This document shows positions 17,226-26,736 of a stretch of DNA of 64,000 nucleotides, piece after piece. This stretch comes from Lacinutrix sp. Hel_I_90 (GTDB lineage Bacteria; Bacteroidota; Bacteroidia; Flavobacteriales; Flavobacteriaceae). The stretch lies in the NCBI RefSeq assembly GCF_000934685.1, contig NZ_JYNQ01000001.1, positions 2,468,501 through 2,532,500 of the forward strand. Reading direction: 5' to 3'. Numbering within the stretch: the stretch's first letter is position 1; each line of letters begins with the position of its first letter. The translations under genes and the position numbers were made by a program. Under the pieces are notes generated by a model, which saw nothing but the letters and a program-made list of their open reading frames with translations, was not told where the DNA came from and ran no database searches.

Positions 17226-18518
17226 TTAAGAGTTCATTATATCCTCTATTTCTTCAACCTCAATTGGAATATTACGCATCAAGTTAAATGGTTCTCCGTT
17301 TTTTTGTATGACCAAATCGTCTTCCAAACGAATACCAAAACCTTCTTCAGGAATATAAATGCCTGGTTCTACTGTAAAGACCATGTCTTCTTTCATTGGC
17401 TCTGTTAAAATGCCATAATCGTGTGTGTCTAATCCAATGTGGTGTGAGGTACCATGCATAAAGTATTTTTTGTAGGCCGGCCAATCTGGATTTTCGTTTT
17501 TAACATCGGCTTTGTCTAGTAACCCTAAATCGAGTAATTCTTTAGTCATTAATTTGCCAACTTCAACGTGGTATTCAGCCCAAAGCGTTCCTGGTACCAA
17601 TAGTTTTGTCGCATCATTTTTTACACGATTAACGGCATTATATACTTGCTTTTGTCGGTCTGTAAATTTTCCAGAAACAGGAATGGTACGTGACATATCG
17701 CTAGAATAGTTGGCATATTCAGCACCAACATCTAGTAAAATTAAATCGCCAGCTTTACACTGTTGGTTATTCTCAATGTAATGCAACACATTCGCGTTAT
17801 TACCTGAAGCAACAATTGGAGTGTAAGCGAATTTTTTAGAACGGTTTCTTAAGAATTCGTGCATAAATTCTGCTTCAATCTCAAATTCCCAAACGCCAGG
17901 TTTTACAAAACCTAAAACACGCCTAAAGCCTTTCTCTGTAATGTCGCAAGCCTGTTGCATTAAATCAATTTCGATTTGATCTTTTACAGAGCGTAAACGT
18001 TGTAAAATAGGATTACTTTTAGCGACACGATGTGCAGGATATTTATTTTTTAGCCACTTCGTAAAGCGATCTTCTCTGGTTTCTGTTTCTACATTGGCGC
18101 GATAATGTTCATTGGTATTTATATACACCGTTTCGGCTTGCGTCATGATCTCGAACATGATTTTTTCCATCTCTTTTAGCCAATAGACGGTTTTAATACC
18201 ACTGGTTTCGAAGGCGGCGTCTTTGGTTAGTTTTTCACCTTCCCAAACCGCAATATGATCGTTAGTTTCACTTAAAAACAGAATTTCACGATGCTTTTCA
18301 TTTGGACAGTCTGGAAACAGTACCAGAATGCTTTCCTCTTGATCCACCCCGCTTAAATAAAAAATATCTCTACTTTGCTCAAAGGGCATTGTGCTATCGG
18401 CTCCTATTGGGTAGATGTCGTTCGAGTTAAACACCGCTAAACTTTTAGCTTGCATTTGTGCAGCAAAATTTTTACGGTTTTTTATAAAGAGTTTCGAATC
18501 AATTTTATGGTATTTCAT
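17226..18518 (-). CDS. pepP: Xaa-Pro aminopeptidase (aminopeptidase P, M24B)
   Basis: A cytoplasmic two-metal peptidase that removes N-terminal residues before proline. It has 430 residues with the N-terminal creatinase-like domain and the pita-bread catalytic domain. Metal ligands are visible: Asp in ILLDVGAEYANYSSD and DMSRT, His in HGTSHHIGLDTHD, Glu in VFTVEPGIYIPEE and Glu in IRLEDDL. The length is typical of the E. coli PepP type. A GNRA-loop palindrome lies about 20 bases upstream of the start. Confidence 0.94.
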   Translation of the reverse strand: MKYHKIDSKLFIKNRKNFAAQMQAKSLAVFNSNDIYPIGADSTMPFEQSRDIFYLSGVDQEESILVLFPDCPNEKHREILFLSETNDHIAVWEGEKLTKDAAFETSGIKTVYWLKEMEKIMFEIMTQAETVYINTNEHYRANVETETREDRFTKWLKNKYPAHRVAKSNPILQRLRSVKDQIEIDLMQQACDITEKGFRRVLGFVKPGVWEFEIEAEFMHEFLRNRSKKFAYTPIVASGNNANVLHYIENNQQCKAGDLILLDVGAEYANYSSDMSRTIPVSGKFTDRQKQVYNAVNRVKNDATKLLVPGTLWAEYHVEVGKLMTKELLDLGLLDKADVKNENPDWPAYKKYFMHGTSHHIGLDTHDYGILTEPMKEDMVFTVEPGIYIPEEGFGIRLEDDLVIQKNGEPFNLMRNIPIEVEEIEDIMNS

Positions 18519-18536
18519 TGGATAAGATTTTTATTC

Positions 18537-18556
18537 ATTCTCACGAAAGTGGGAAT
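18537..18556. repeat. REP-like hairpin upstream of pepP
   Basis: ATTCTCAC-GAAA-GTGGGAAT forms an 8-base stem (one G-T pair) closed by a GAAA tetraloop, in the gap between divergent pepP and the BNR-repeat gene. Its form resembles short extragenic palindromes scattered in flavobacterial genomes. Only one copy was seen in this window. Confidence 0.5.
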
Positions 18557-18746
18557 CTATTTAAACTGTGTTTTATTAATTTGATTTCCGAAAGTAAAAA
18601 AGCAGAAACCCCATTATTTAAAGTATTATTTGATTTTTGTAAAAATAACAATATTTATACCGCTAAAAGAAATTCTAGCTAACATTTGTTAATCTCTTTT
18701 GTTGATTTTGGTAGAATTCTTACCTTACACGTTTAATCCATATTCT

Positions 18747-21587
18747 ATGACATTCAGATTTCTTTTCCTGTTACTTTTTGCTTTTATTTTTAAAACAGAA
18801 GCCCAACAATTGGCTACAACGGCTGATGATTTGCAACAAGCACTCCAGCAGAAAACAAACAATCAAAAGCATTCGCTAGTAAAGAACATTCCTTTTGAAA
18901 ATATTGGGCCAACGGTTATGAGTGGTCGTGTGGTAGATTTGGCAGTAAACCCAGAAGATCCAACAGAGTTTTATGTGGGTTACGCTTCTGGAGGCGTGTG
19001 GTATACTGAAAATAATGGCACTACGTTCGTCCCAATTTTAGACAACTCACAAACACAAAATGTTGGTGATATTGCGGTAGACTGGAAAACAAGAACCATT
19101 TGGGTGGGAACAGGAGAGAATAATGCCTCACGATCGTCTTATGCAGGGATCGGGTTGTTAAAATCTACCGATAATGGAGTGACATGGTCGCATATGGGCT
19201 TACCAGACTCGCATCATATTGGACGTATTTTATTGAACCCTGGTGATCCAACTGAGATCGTTGTTGGTGTAACAGGTCATTTATACTCTTCAAATAAAAA
19301 TAGAGGGATTTATAAAAGTAAAGATGGAGGAAAAACCTGGGAGCAAACATTGTTTGTAGATGCTACAAGCGGTATAATTGATCTGCAATATGCGCCTAAT
19401 AACTTTAATGTGATGTTTGCCACTTCATGGACTAAAGAGAGAAAAGCATGGAATTTTGGTGGTAGTGGAAACAATTCAGCGATTTATAAAAGCACAGATG
19501 CTGGCGATACGTGGACAAAAGTATCTACTGAAGCAAGCGGTTTTCCTTTAGGGAACGGTGTGGGCAGAATAGGATTGGCACTTTACGATGATAAGACGAT
19601 TTATGCCATTCACGATAGTCAATTCCGAAGACCTTCCGAAGAGAAAAAAGAAGACACTAGAGGGCTGCAAAAAGAGGATTTTAAAACGATGGATACTGAA
19701 ACGTTTTTAAATCTTGAGGATAAAAAGCTCAATGGGTTTTTGAAAACCAATGGCTTTCAAGAAAAATACCGTGCTGAAAATGTAAAACAAATGGTGCGCA
19801 GTGGCAATGTGAAACCAGTTGATTTAGCACACTATCTAGAAGATGCTAATACGATGTTGTTTGATACGCCCGTAATTGGTGCTGAGGTTTATAAAAGTAC
19901 GGATGGCGGAAAGACATGGCAAAAAACACATGAGGGCTATTTAGATGACTTGTATTATAGCTACGGCTATTATTTTGGACATATTTATGTTGCTCCAGAT
20001 AATAGCGATAACATTTATGTATATGGTGTGCCTATTTTAAAATCTAAAGATGGCGGAAAGACATTTACTTCTATTAGTGCAGAAAATGTACATGCAGACC
20101 ATCACGCGTTATGGATAAACCCTAAAAACACAAACCACTTGATTAATGGTAACGATGGTGGCGTTAATATTACTTACGACGATGGAGAAAATTGGATAAA
20201 AAATAATACGCCAGCGGTTGGTCAATTTTATGCTATTAATGTCGACAATGCGAAGCCATACAACGTTTATGGTGGTTTGCAAGACAATGGCGTGTGGGTT
20301 GGTGCGAATAATGCACCAGAAAACAAAGCTTGGCATCAAAGTGGTCAATACCCATGGGAAAGTATTATGGGTGGCGATGGCATGCAAATTGAAATTGATA
20401 ACCGCAATGCTAATATCGTTTATACAGGGTTTCAGTTTGGGAATTACTATAGACTAAATCGTGGTACAGACGAGCAAAAATACATACAGCCTAAACACGA
20501 ATTAGGTGAAAATCCGTATAGATTTAATTGGCAAACACCCATTCATTTATCAAAACACAACCAGGATATCTTATACTTTGGGGGTAATAAACTTATGCGT
20601 TCTATGGATAAAGGTGACACCTGGAAAGCGATTAGTGACGATTTAACCCAAGGGGGTAAACAAGGTAATGTAGCGTACGGTACATTAACCAGTATTAGTG
20701 AATCGCCTTTTGAGTTTGGCTTGCTCTATGTTGGTAGTGACGATGGGTTAATTCATGTTAGTAAAAACGCCGGCGGATCATGGGAGAACATAAGTGAAGG
20801 GTTGCCAAAAGACTTGTGGGTGAGTAGAGTTGTTGCTTCAAAACATGATAAAGCAAAGGTCTATGCAACACTAAACGGTTACCGTTGGGATGATTTTAAA
20901 GCTTATGTATATGTAAGTTCAGATTATGGAAAAACCTGGCAGGACCTGAGTGACAATGTGCCAGATGCGCCAGTAAATGTTATTCGTGAAGATCCAGTTA
21001 GCGATGCTATAGTCTACTTAGGTACAGACAATGGTGCTTACGTCTCTTTTAATGGTGGTAAAACATGGGAAGCCTTTTCAAAAGGATTGCCTGCTGTGGC
21101 AGTGCATGATATCGTGATTCAGGAAGGTGCTAATGATTTATTAATAGGAACACACGGTCGGAGTATTTACAAAACGAATATTGAACCATTACAAAAAATG
21201 AATGGTGCTGAAATGAACTCGCCTATCACCTTATTCGCTATTGAAAATATTAATCACAGCAACCGTTGGGGAAATAGCTGGAGTAAATGGATGCAGCCCT
21301 ATGAACCAGCGACCACAATTAAGTTATATGCCAATGCTTCAGCAAAAAAAACAATTGAAATTCGAAGTGATCAAAATTCTGTTTTACACACTATAGAAGT
21401 TGAGTTAGATGAAGGCTTTAATTACATGGAGTACGATTTAAGCATTACCGAAAAAGGAAGAAAAAAGCTGCTAAAAGAAAATACAAGTATTGATGTAAAA
21501 AAAGCAAAGAACGATAAATATTATCTTCCTAAAGGGAAGTATTCAGTTTATGTTGATGGTTTTACAACGGGCTTAGAGGTCGAGTAA
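18747..21587 (+). CDS. Secreted BNR/sortilin-like beta-propeller protein
   Basis: 946 residues from the ATG at 18747, where a clean signal peptide begins (MTFRFLFLLLFAFIFKTEA); the earlier in-frame ATG at 18699 would bury it. The protein has repeated Asp-box/BNR-type motifs (SxDxGxTW: STDNGVTW, SKDGGKTWE, STDAGDTWT, SSDYGKTWQ) that build large VPS10/sortilin-like propellers. Related Bacteroidota proteins are annotated as glycosyl hydrolases, but no catalytic set was verified. A short helical insert at about 300-375 interrupts the blades. The C-terminal 130 residues look like a beta-sandwich without an evident T9SS sorting signal, so it may be periplasmic. Ligand unknown. Confidence 0.82.
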   Translation: MTFRFLFLLLFAFIFKTEAQQLATTADDLQQALQQKTNNQKHSLVKNIPFENIGPTVMSGRVVDLAVNPEDPTEFYVGYASGGVWYTENNGTTFVPILDNSQTQNVGDIAVDWKTRTIWVGTGENNASRSSYAGIGLLKSTDNGVTWSHMGLPDSHHIGRILLNPGDPTEIVVGVTGHLYSSNKNRGIYKSKDGGKTWEQTLFVDATSGIIDLQYAPNNFNVMFATSWTKERKAWNFGGSGNNSAIYKSTDAGDTWTKVSTEASGFPLGNGVGRIGLALYDDKTIYAIHDSQFRRPSEEKKEDTRGLQKEDFKTMDTETFLNLEDKKLNGFLKTNGFQEKYRAENVKQMVRSGNVKPVDLAHYLEDANTMLFDTPVIGAEVYKSTDGGKTWQKTHEGYLDDLYYSYGYYFGHIYVAPDNSDNIYVYGVPILKSKDGGKTFTSISAENVHADHHALWINPKNTNHLINGNDGGVNITYDDGENWIKNNTPAVGQFYAINVDNAKPYNVYGGLQDNGVWVGANNAPENKAWHQSGQYPWESIMGGDGMQIEIDNRNANIVYTGFQFGNYYRLNRGTDEQKYIQPKHELGENPYRFNWQTPIHLSKHNQDILYFGGNKLMRSMDKGDTWKAISDDLTQGGKQGNVAYGTLTSISESPFEFGLLYVGSDDGLIHVSKNAGGSWENISEGLPKDLWVSRVVASKHDKAKVYATLNGYRWDDFKAYVYVSSDYGKTWQDLSDNVPDAPVNVIREDPVSDAIVYLGTDNGAYVSFNGGKTWEAFSKGLPAVAVHDIVIQEGANDLLIGTHGRSIYKTNIEPLQKMNGAEMNSPITLFAIENINHSNRWGNSWSKWMQPYEPATTIKLYANASAKKTIEIRSDQNSVLHTIEVELDEGFNYMEYDLSITEKGRKKLLKENTSIDVKKAKNDKYYLPKGKYSVYVDGFTTGLEVE

Positions 21588-21633
21588 ATACTATTTTCTT
21601 ATTTTTTTAGTTTTATATCAAAACCCCAAAAGA

Positions 21634-22512
21634 ATGAAAGTTTTAAAAATGATACCAATCCTATTCGTGTTAATAGGGTTAACAGCTTGTAGCGATAATG
21701 ATGAGCCTGTTCAAAATAACGATACTCAAGCCAATTTAATTATTAAATTTAAGTTTGATTCCTCCCAAGAGCGTTTAAATAATTTGGGTCAGCCAGCAGT
21801 TATTCCTTCAGGTAATGCTGCACAGTCACCCGTTTTTGAAAAAATGAGTGCTAATTATATTGAGCTTGCTCCAAACGCAAACACATTGCTAGGGCAAGGT
21901 GAGATCATATACAAAGGGTTGGAAACAGAACAGGGAGGAACCATAGCAATAGATTTTCAAAATGCTGATTTCGCCGGAAATAATGAAACGTTTATAACTA
22001 TTCCGTTAAGCCAAGTTGCTGTAGGAAATTACGATTGGGTACGCGTTTCTTTAGCTTACCAAGAGGGGGATATAGATTTCCTAGCAGAGGATGGTAATGA
22101 ATATACAGGAACATTAGCCAGTTTTGTAGGCTATAATACTTACATTTCATCTTTGAGTTTAAACAATAGCAATATTGATTTAAATACAAATAAATTGCAA
22201 GGATATTGGGCTTTTGAAACTTTAGGCTTAACCTTTCAAGGTCAAGCTCCAGTTGGAGCAACCACAGTACCTAACCCTTTATTTCAAACGTCTCCAATTA
22301 CTCAAGGCTCGTGTGTGGTTACAGGGCAATTTGAAAATAGCTTTACAATAACAGGAGCTGAAACACAGGATGTCGAGGTGACCTTATCGTTCTCTGTAAA
22401 TAACAGTTTTGAATGGACAGAGGTTAATGCCGATGGTAAATATGAACCTAGTGCTGGAGAACAAGTGGTTGATATGGGACTTCGAGGATTAATTCCAATG
22501 GTTATTAATTAA
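21634..22512 (+). CDS. Lipoprotein of unknown function
   Basis: A 292-residue lipoprotein (LTACSDNDE lipobox, acidic residues after Cys19). The mature part is beta-rich (ANLIIKFKFDSSQERL, QVAVGNYDWVRVSLAYQEGD) and ends with a DADGKYEPSAGE-like loop (VNADGKYEP). Its overall pattern of an opening FKF strand, an IPLSQVAVG strand and a closing strand has a faint resemblance to MbnP-family proteins, but this is not strong enough to assign. It lies 46 bases after the BNR-protein gene and may be co-transcribed with it. Function unknown. Confidence 0.6.
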   Translation: MKVLKMIPILFVLIGLTACSDNDEPVQNNDTQANLIIKFKFDSSQERLNNLGQPAVIPSGNAAQSPVFEKMSANYIELAPNANTLLGQGEIIYKGLETEQGGTIAIDFQNADFAGNNETFITIPLSQVAVGNYDWVRVSLAYQEGDIDFLAEDGNEYTGTLASFVGYNTYISSLSLNNSNIDLNTNKLQGYWAFETLGLTFQGQAPVGATTVPNPLFQTSPITQGSCVVTGQFENSFTITGAETQDVEVTLSFSVNNSFEWTEVNADGKYEPSAGEQVVDMGLRGLIPMVIN

Positions 22513-22745
22513 ACCATGGTTAAATAGAACGTTTCTAACTTAAAATATTTTTTGCCAATACACTGGCAACTGTAATCTGATTTCTTTTAGTATTAGACTT
22601 GTTTTTTATCTGAATCCACCTAAGACATCCTTTTTAGAAAATAATCTAAAAAACACATTTATTCGTAGCTTATTGTTGAAAATAGCTTTAAACAAAGATT
22701 AAACACTTATTTTAATCGTATTTTTATACTAAATAGCCTGCCATA

Positions 22746-23768
22746 ATGTTACTTTCTAACTTGTATAGCGTCTCTACATTTATTGTTGCTGTGGTACTTT
22801 TAATATTGGTATTATACAAAATTTTAGTTTCTAAAAAGAAGGATAAACAGCAAGAGATCAACTTGTCCAGTTTAAATGAGTTCTTCGATGCTCATGCCCT
22901 TTCAGTATTACACAGAAATCAATATGAAGTTACAGCCATATTAGGTTATTTTGCTATGGCTTTATTTGATAAATATAAAACCAAAGAAGTGTTGTGGGAT
23001 ATTATTGAAAACTGTATTTCTAAGTTAAAACTTGAAGATTGTGTGTTGTATCTTTTAGATGAAAAACAACAAGAATTATGTCAGGTTGCCGCTTTTGGCA
23101 ATAAGCTAAAAGGAGAAAAGGAAATTCTACTCCCAAAACAAATTCCAGTTGGTAAAGGTATCGTTGGCAGTGTTGCAAAAACCGGCAAATATGAATTAAT
23201 TAAAGATACAACTAAAGATGCTCGTTACATTGTTGATGATAAAAAGAGAAAATCTGAACTGACAGTTCCAATTTATCTAGAAGAAAAATTAATAGGTGTC
23301 TTAGATGCCGAGCATTCAAAAAGGTTTTTTTTTACAGAGAGTCATCTGTATCTATTTCAGCTTATAGCGAAATTGACTGAGAAAAAATTACTACAACTAG
23401 ATCAAAAAAAAGCATTAAATATCACCGAGGATAATGCGTATTATAAACAGGTATGTTATTTGATGGAGAAAGAAAAGATATACCACAATCCTGATATAAA
23501 GTTGATTACTGTTTCAGAAAAAATACAAATCAGTACCAATTATCTTTCTCAGATAATCAATACGCTAAGTGGTCATAATTTTTCAGATTTTGTAAATGCG
23601 TATCGTATTGATGAGGTGAAATCAAAATTAACCGATTCTGACTTTTTAGGATATCCTATGTTATCTATTGGTCTGGAATCAGGTTTTAATTCTAAATCAG
23701 CTTTCTACAACGCTTTTAAAAAGCATACAGGAATGACACCCACTGCCTTTCAGGAAAAACACCCTTAA
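22746..23768 (+). CDS. Membrane-anchored GAF-AraC transcriptional regulator
   Basis: 340 residues in three parts. An N-terminal transmembrane helix spans residues 9-28 (VSTFIVAVVLLILVLYKIL). A GAF sensor domain covers about 70-205 (VLWDIIENCISKLKLEDCVL, GKGIVGSVAKTGKYE, ELTVPIYLEEKLIGVLDAEH). An AraC-type DNA-binding domain covers about 235-338 (ISTNYLSQIINTLSGHNFSD, then SIGLESGFNSKSAFYNAFKK). Membrane tethering of an AraC-type regulator is uncommon but known in Bacteroidota. The ligand of the GAF domain and the target genes cannot be read. The adjacent serine hydrolase gene is a candidate target by position only. Confidence 0.85.
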   Translation: MLLSNLYSVSTFIVAVVLLILVLYKILVSKKKDKQQEINLSSLNEFFDAHALSVLHRNQYEVTAILGYFAMALFDKYKTKEVLWDIIENCISKLKLEDCVLYLLDEKQQELCQVAAFGNKLKGEKEILLPKQIPVGKGIVGSVAKTGKYELIKDTTKDARYIVDDKKRKSELTVPIYLEEKLIGVLDAEHSKRFFFTESHLYLFQLIAKLTEKKLLQLDQKKALNITEDNAYYKQVCYLMEKEKIYHNPDIKLITVSEKIQISTNYLSQIINTLSGHNFSDFVNAYRIDEVKSKLTDSDFLGYPMLSIGLESGFNSKSAFYNAFKKHTGMTPTAFQEKHP

Positions 23769-23769
23769 T

Positions 23770-23804
23770 CGTCCTGATTCTTTTAGTTTAAATAGTACAG
23801 GACG
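23770..23804. repeat. Inverted repeat after the GAF-AraC gene
   Basis: CGTCCTG and CAGGACG form a perfect 7-base stem around a 21-base spacer just after the stop codon at 23768. No T run follows directly, so it may be a weak terminator or a regulatory site for the next gene. Confidence 0.35.
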
Positions 23805-23824
23805 CTCATACGCTTCGTTTCTTC

Positions 23825-23832
23825 TAGGTTTG
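23825..23832 (+). promoter_or_regulatory. Possible -7 promoter element for the serine hydrolase gene
   Basis: TAGGTTTG fits the TAnnTTTG consensus and lies 25 bases before the ATG at 23858. No clear -33 partner was seen. Confidence 0.4.
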
Positions 23833-23857
23833 CATCGTTATTAATTAAAAAATAAAA

Positions 23858-25828
23858 ATGATGAAAACAAAATTTAAATTAGCATTATGGGTAGGATTAC
23901 TAGTCTTTAGTTTCTCATATGCAAACGAAAAGAACATTGAAGGATTTTCCAGAACTGAAAAACCAGTAGCAACAAAAACATTAACGAATTGGGTAGCAAG
24001 GCATGGTATGTCCTCAAAACAATATCAGGATAATTTTAGTAAATTAAATAATAAAGGGTTTCGGTTGACCGCTGTAGATGGTTATTTGGTAAATGGTAAG
24101 ATTTATTATGCGGCTTTGTGGGAAAAAGGAAATACATCTGGGTTAGTTGCAAGACATGGGTTGACAGGAAAGCAGTACCAGGATGAGTTTAATGAATGGA
24201 GTGGAAAAGGCTACCGATTAATACATGTAGATGGCTACTCAGATGGAAATCAAGCAAGATACGCCGCCATTTGGCAAAAAGGAAGTCAAGCTGGTTTAAA
24301 GGCAAGACATGGCATGACTGGAAAACAATATCAAGATGAATTTAGTGCAAACCACAAAGCAGGATATAGATTAATTCATGTTAGCGGCTATGGCGTAAAA
24401 GGTAAGGTGTATTATGCTGCTATTTGGAAAAAAGAAAAAAACAATAATTACATTGCCAGACATGGCTTAAGTAGTCAACAATATCAGGAGGTGTTTAGTG
24501 ATTATTCTAAAAAAGGATTTAAACTAACACAAGTGGATAGTTATGATGCAGATGGTAAAGTGTATTATGCTTGTATTATGGAAAAAGTATCGGGAAGATA
24601 TAGTGCACGTCATGGAATGAATAATACTAACTACCAGCTGCAATACGACAATCATCACTATCAGGGCTTTGTTCCCATTAGTGTTAGTGGTCATGATGCA
24701 GGGAAAGGAGCAGGATACGCAGCCTCTTTTAAAGCGGTTGGTGGATGGAAATATGCAGACGTAAAACAACTGGATGCAAAGATTAAAGCAGTACAAAAAA
24801 AGTTTAAGATTCCTGGTGTTTCTATCGCCATAGTAAAAGATGGAAAATTAGTCTATGCAAAAGGCTATGGCTATGGCGAGAAAGATGAAAAAGAAATTGC
24901 ATCGGCAACCAGTTTGTTTCGTTTGGCAAGTGTATCAAAACCAATTACCAGCGTTGCTATTATGAAACTTGTAGAACAAGGAAAAGTAAAGCTGTCAGAT
25001 AAGGTATTTGGTACTGGAAAGATACTAGGGACGACATACGGGACAAAGGCTTATGGCAATAGAGAAAAAGAAATTACAGTGCAACACCTTTTAGAACATA
25101 TTGCAGGAGGTCATTCGTGGGATAATAATATGACTCCGAAAAATGTGGATACCTGGAGTGCAGCAATGCAATTGACTAAAGAAGAAAGCTACGCAGACTT
25201 ATTTAAAAGAATTTTAGATGATAGAAATCCAACACACACGCCTGGGACTTTTTATGAGTATTCAAATTATGGATACTGCGTGTTAGGGCGCATTATAAGT
25301 AAAAAATCTGGCTTATCGTATGAAAGTTATGTAAAAAATAATGTTTTGAAACCTTGTGGAATAAGTAAAATGCAAATTGGTCCTAGTGATAAAACAGATC
25401 GTGTTTACAAAGAAGTAGCGTATTATAATACAGAAGGTAATCCCTATAACTTAAAAATGCGTAAAATGGATGCGCATGGCGGTTGGATTGCCTCGTCTGT
25501 AGATTTAATGCGATTTATGGTTCGTGTGGATGGGCAAAATTCTAAAAAGGATATTATTAAAGAATCCTCTTTTAACACCATGACCACCTCTACTTTAAAC
25601 AATGGATATGCTAAAGGATGGGGCGTTAATAGTTCGGCGTCAAGAATGTCTCATGGCGGAGGAATGTCAGGAACCAGTACAGCTTTAAAGAAAATGAATA
25701 ACAGCATTAGCTATGCAATTCTTTCTAATTCGACTGGGAATGGAGATGGTCAAGGAGGTGCTTTGACAACAGCTATAGAAGAAGGGATTAATGCCATTGG
25801 GGCATGGCCAAATTTGGATTTATTTTAA
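23858..25828 (+). CDS. Secreted serine hydrolase (class C beta-lactamase fold) with five N-terminal tandem repeats
   Basis: 656 residues with a signal peptide (about 1-22). Residues 45-291 hold five repeats of about 47 residues with the consensus ARHGMxxxQYQ...GFRL..V.GY...GK.YYAAIW, matching the bacterial tandem repeat domain found in front of beta-lactamase-like enzymes. Residues 300-656 are a class C beta-lactamase/D-alanyl-D-alanine peptidase fold with the catalytic SVSK motif at 358-361, YSN at 468-470 and a late HGGG motif (SHGGGMSG). The same domain order occurs in fungal polyglycine hydrolases, which cut glycine linkers; this copy could be a secreted peptidase or esterase. The substrate is not established. 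Confidence 0.85.
   Translation: MMKTKFKLALWVGLLVFSFSYANEKNIEGFSRTEKPVATKTLTNWVARHGMSSKQYQDNFSKLNNKGFRLTAVDGYLVNGKIYYAALWEKGNTSGLVARHGLTGKQYQDEFNEWSGKGYRLIHVDGYSDGNQARYAAIWQKGSQAGLKARHGMTGKQYQDEFSANHKAGYRLIHVSGYGVKGKVYYAAIWKKEKNNNYIARHGLSSQQYQEVFSDYSKKGFKLTQVDSYDADGKVYYACIMEKVSGRYSARHGMNNTNYQLQYDNHHYQGFVPISVSGHDAGKGAGYAASFKAVGGWKYADVKQLDAKIKAVQKKFKIPGVSIAIVKDGKLVYAKGYGYGEKDEKEIASATSLFRLASVSKPITSVAIMKLVEQGKVKLSDKVFGTGKILGTTYGTKAYGNREKEITVQHLLEHIAGGHSWDNNMTPKNVDTWSAAMQLTKEESYADLFKRILDDRNPTHTPGTFYEYSNYGYCVLGRIISKKSGLSYESYVKNNVLKPCGISKMQIGPSDKTDRVYKEVAYYNTEGNPYNLKMRKMDAHGGWIASSVDLMRFMVRVDGQNSKKDIIKESSFNTMTTSTLNNGYAKGWGVNSSASRMSHGGGMSGTSTALKKMNNSISYAILSNSTGNGDGQGGALTTAIEEGINAIGAWPNLDLF
23990..24730 (+). 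repeat. Five tandem 47-residue repeats (in-gene)
   Basis: Each unit of roughly 140-155 bases encodes an ARHG...QYQ...GxxL...Y..GK.YYA module at the N-terminus of the serine hydrolase. The fifth copy is the most divergent (NYQLQYDNHHYQGFVPISV). Confidence 0.85.
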
Positions 25829-25866
25829 TCCAAGTGAAATTAGAATATAAAGTCTTTTTTTAAGAT

Positions 25867-25902
25867 AAAAGCATCGGTTCCATACTCGAATTGATGCTTT
25901 TT
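25867..25902 (+). terminator. Terminator after the serine hydrolase gene
   Basis: AAAAGCATC and GATGCTTTT flank a 17-base loop and are followed by TTAATTT. Confidence 0.6.
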
Positions 25903-25987
25903 AATTTCCAAGTTTTAAAGGTTATTCGATCTTAGTTTTAATTTAACTTATACCCATTCTAAATTTCAACGAAAACTGTATTTAAAA

Positions 25988-26019
25988 TTTGTTTCACCAG
26001 CTAACAGGGGTTATCTTTG
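25988..26019 (+). promoter_or_regulatory. Promoter of the sdhCAB operon
   Basis: TTTG at 25988-25991 and TATCTTTG at 26012-26019 are separated by 20 bases, a good match to the Bacteroidota -33/-7 consensus. The sdhC ATG is at 26047, giving a leader of about 25 bases. Confidence 0.7.
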
Positions 26020-26046
26020 TGCAACAAATAATTAACTACATACATA

Positions 26047-26721
26047 ATGAGCGGAATTTTAAATTCGTCAATAGGAAGAAAGTTTGCCATGGCACTTTCG
26101 GCACTCTTTCTAATGGTTTTTTTACTTCAACATTTTGCAATTAATATTCTATCGGTATTTAGCCCAGATGCTTTTAACGAAGCGTCTCATTTTATGGGTA
26201 CGTTTTGGGCGGTGCAGTATTTATTGCAACCTGTATTAATTTTCGGAGTTATTTTTCACTTCGTTATGGGTTTTGTTTTAGAGATTAGAAACAATAAGGC
26301 CAGACAAATTAGCTATGCTAAAAATAATGGTGCAGCGAATTCAACATGGATGAGCCGCAATATGATTTGGAGTGGTTTGGCGATTTTAGCTTTTATAGTA
26401 CTACATTTTATTGATTTTTGGTTGCCAGAGATAAATACAAAATATATAGAAGGTGATATGACAGGATTATTGCCAAATGGCGATTTTCGCTATTATGAAG
26501 AACTAACTCACAAATTTGTAAACCCAATTAGAGTTGGTGCTTATGTACTTGCGTTTGTATTCTTAGCGTTACACTTATTACATGGTTTCAATTCGGCATT
26601 CCAGTCGGTTGGAGCAAACAACAAATACACAAAAGGATTAAAAGGATTTAGTAAAATTTATGCCATTGGAATTCCATTAGGATTCATCTTTATTGCATTG
26701 TTTCATCATTTTAATCACTAA
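26047..26721 (+). CDS. sdhC: Succinate dehydrogenase cytochrome b subunit
   Basis: A 224-residue membrane anchor of complex II of the b558 type found with SdhAB in Bacteroidota. It has about five transmembrane helices and His residues positioned for haem b (LLQHFAIN, FHFVMGF, VLHFIDFW, LHLLHGF). It passes electrons from SdhB to menaquinone. It is first in a three-gene operon, with sdhA starting 15 bases after its stop, and it has a strong upstream promoter. Confidence 0.94.
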   Translation: MSGILNSSIGRKFAMALSALFLMVFLLQHFAINILSVFSPDAFNEASHFMGTFWAVQYLLQPVLIFGVIFHFVMGFVLEIRNNKARQISYAKNNGAANSTWMSRNMIWSGLAILAFIVLHFIDFWLPEINTKYIEGDMTGLLPNGDFRYYEELTHKFVNPIRVGAYVLAFVFLALHLLHGFNSAFQSVGANNKYTKGLKGFSKIYAIGIPLGFIFIALFHHFNH

Positions 26722-26736
26722 ATAACAGAGAGATTT

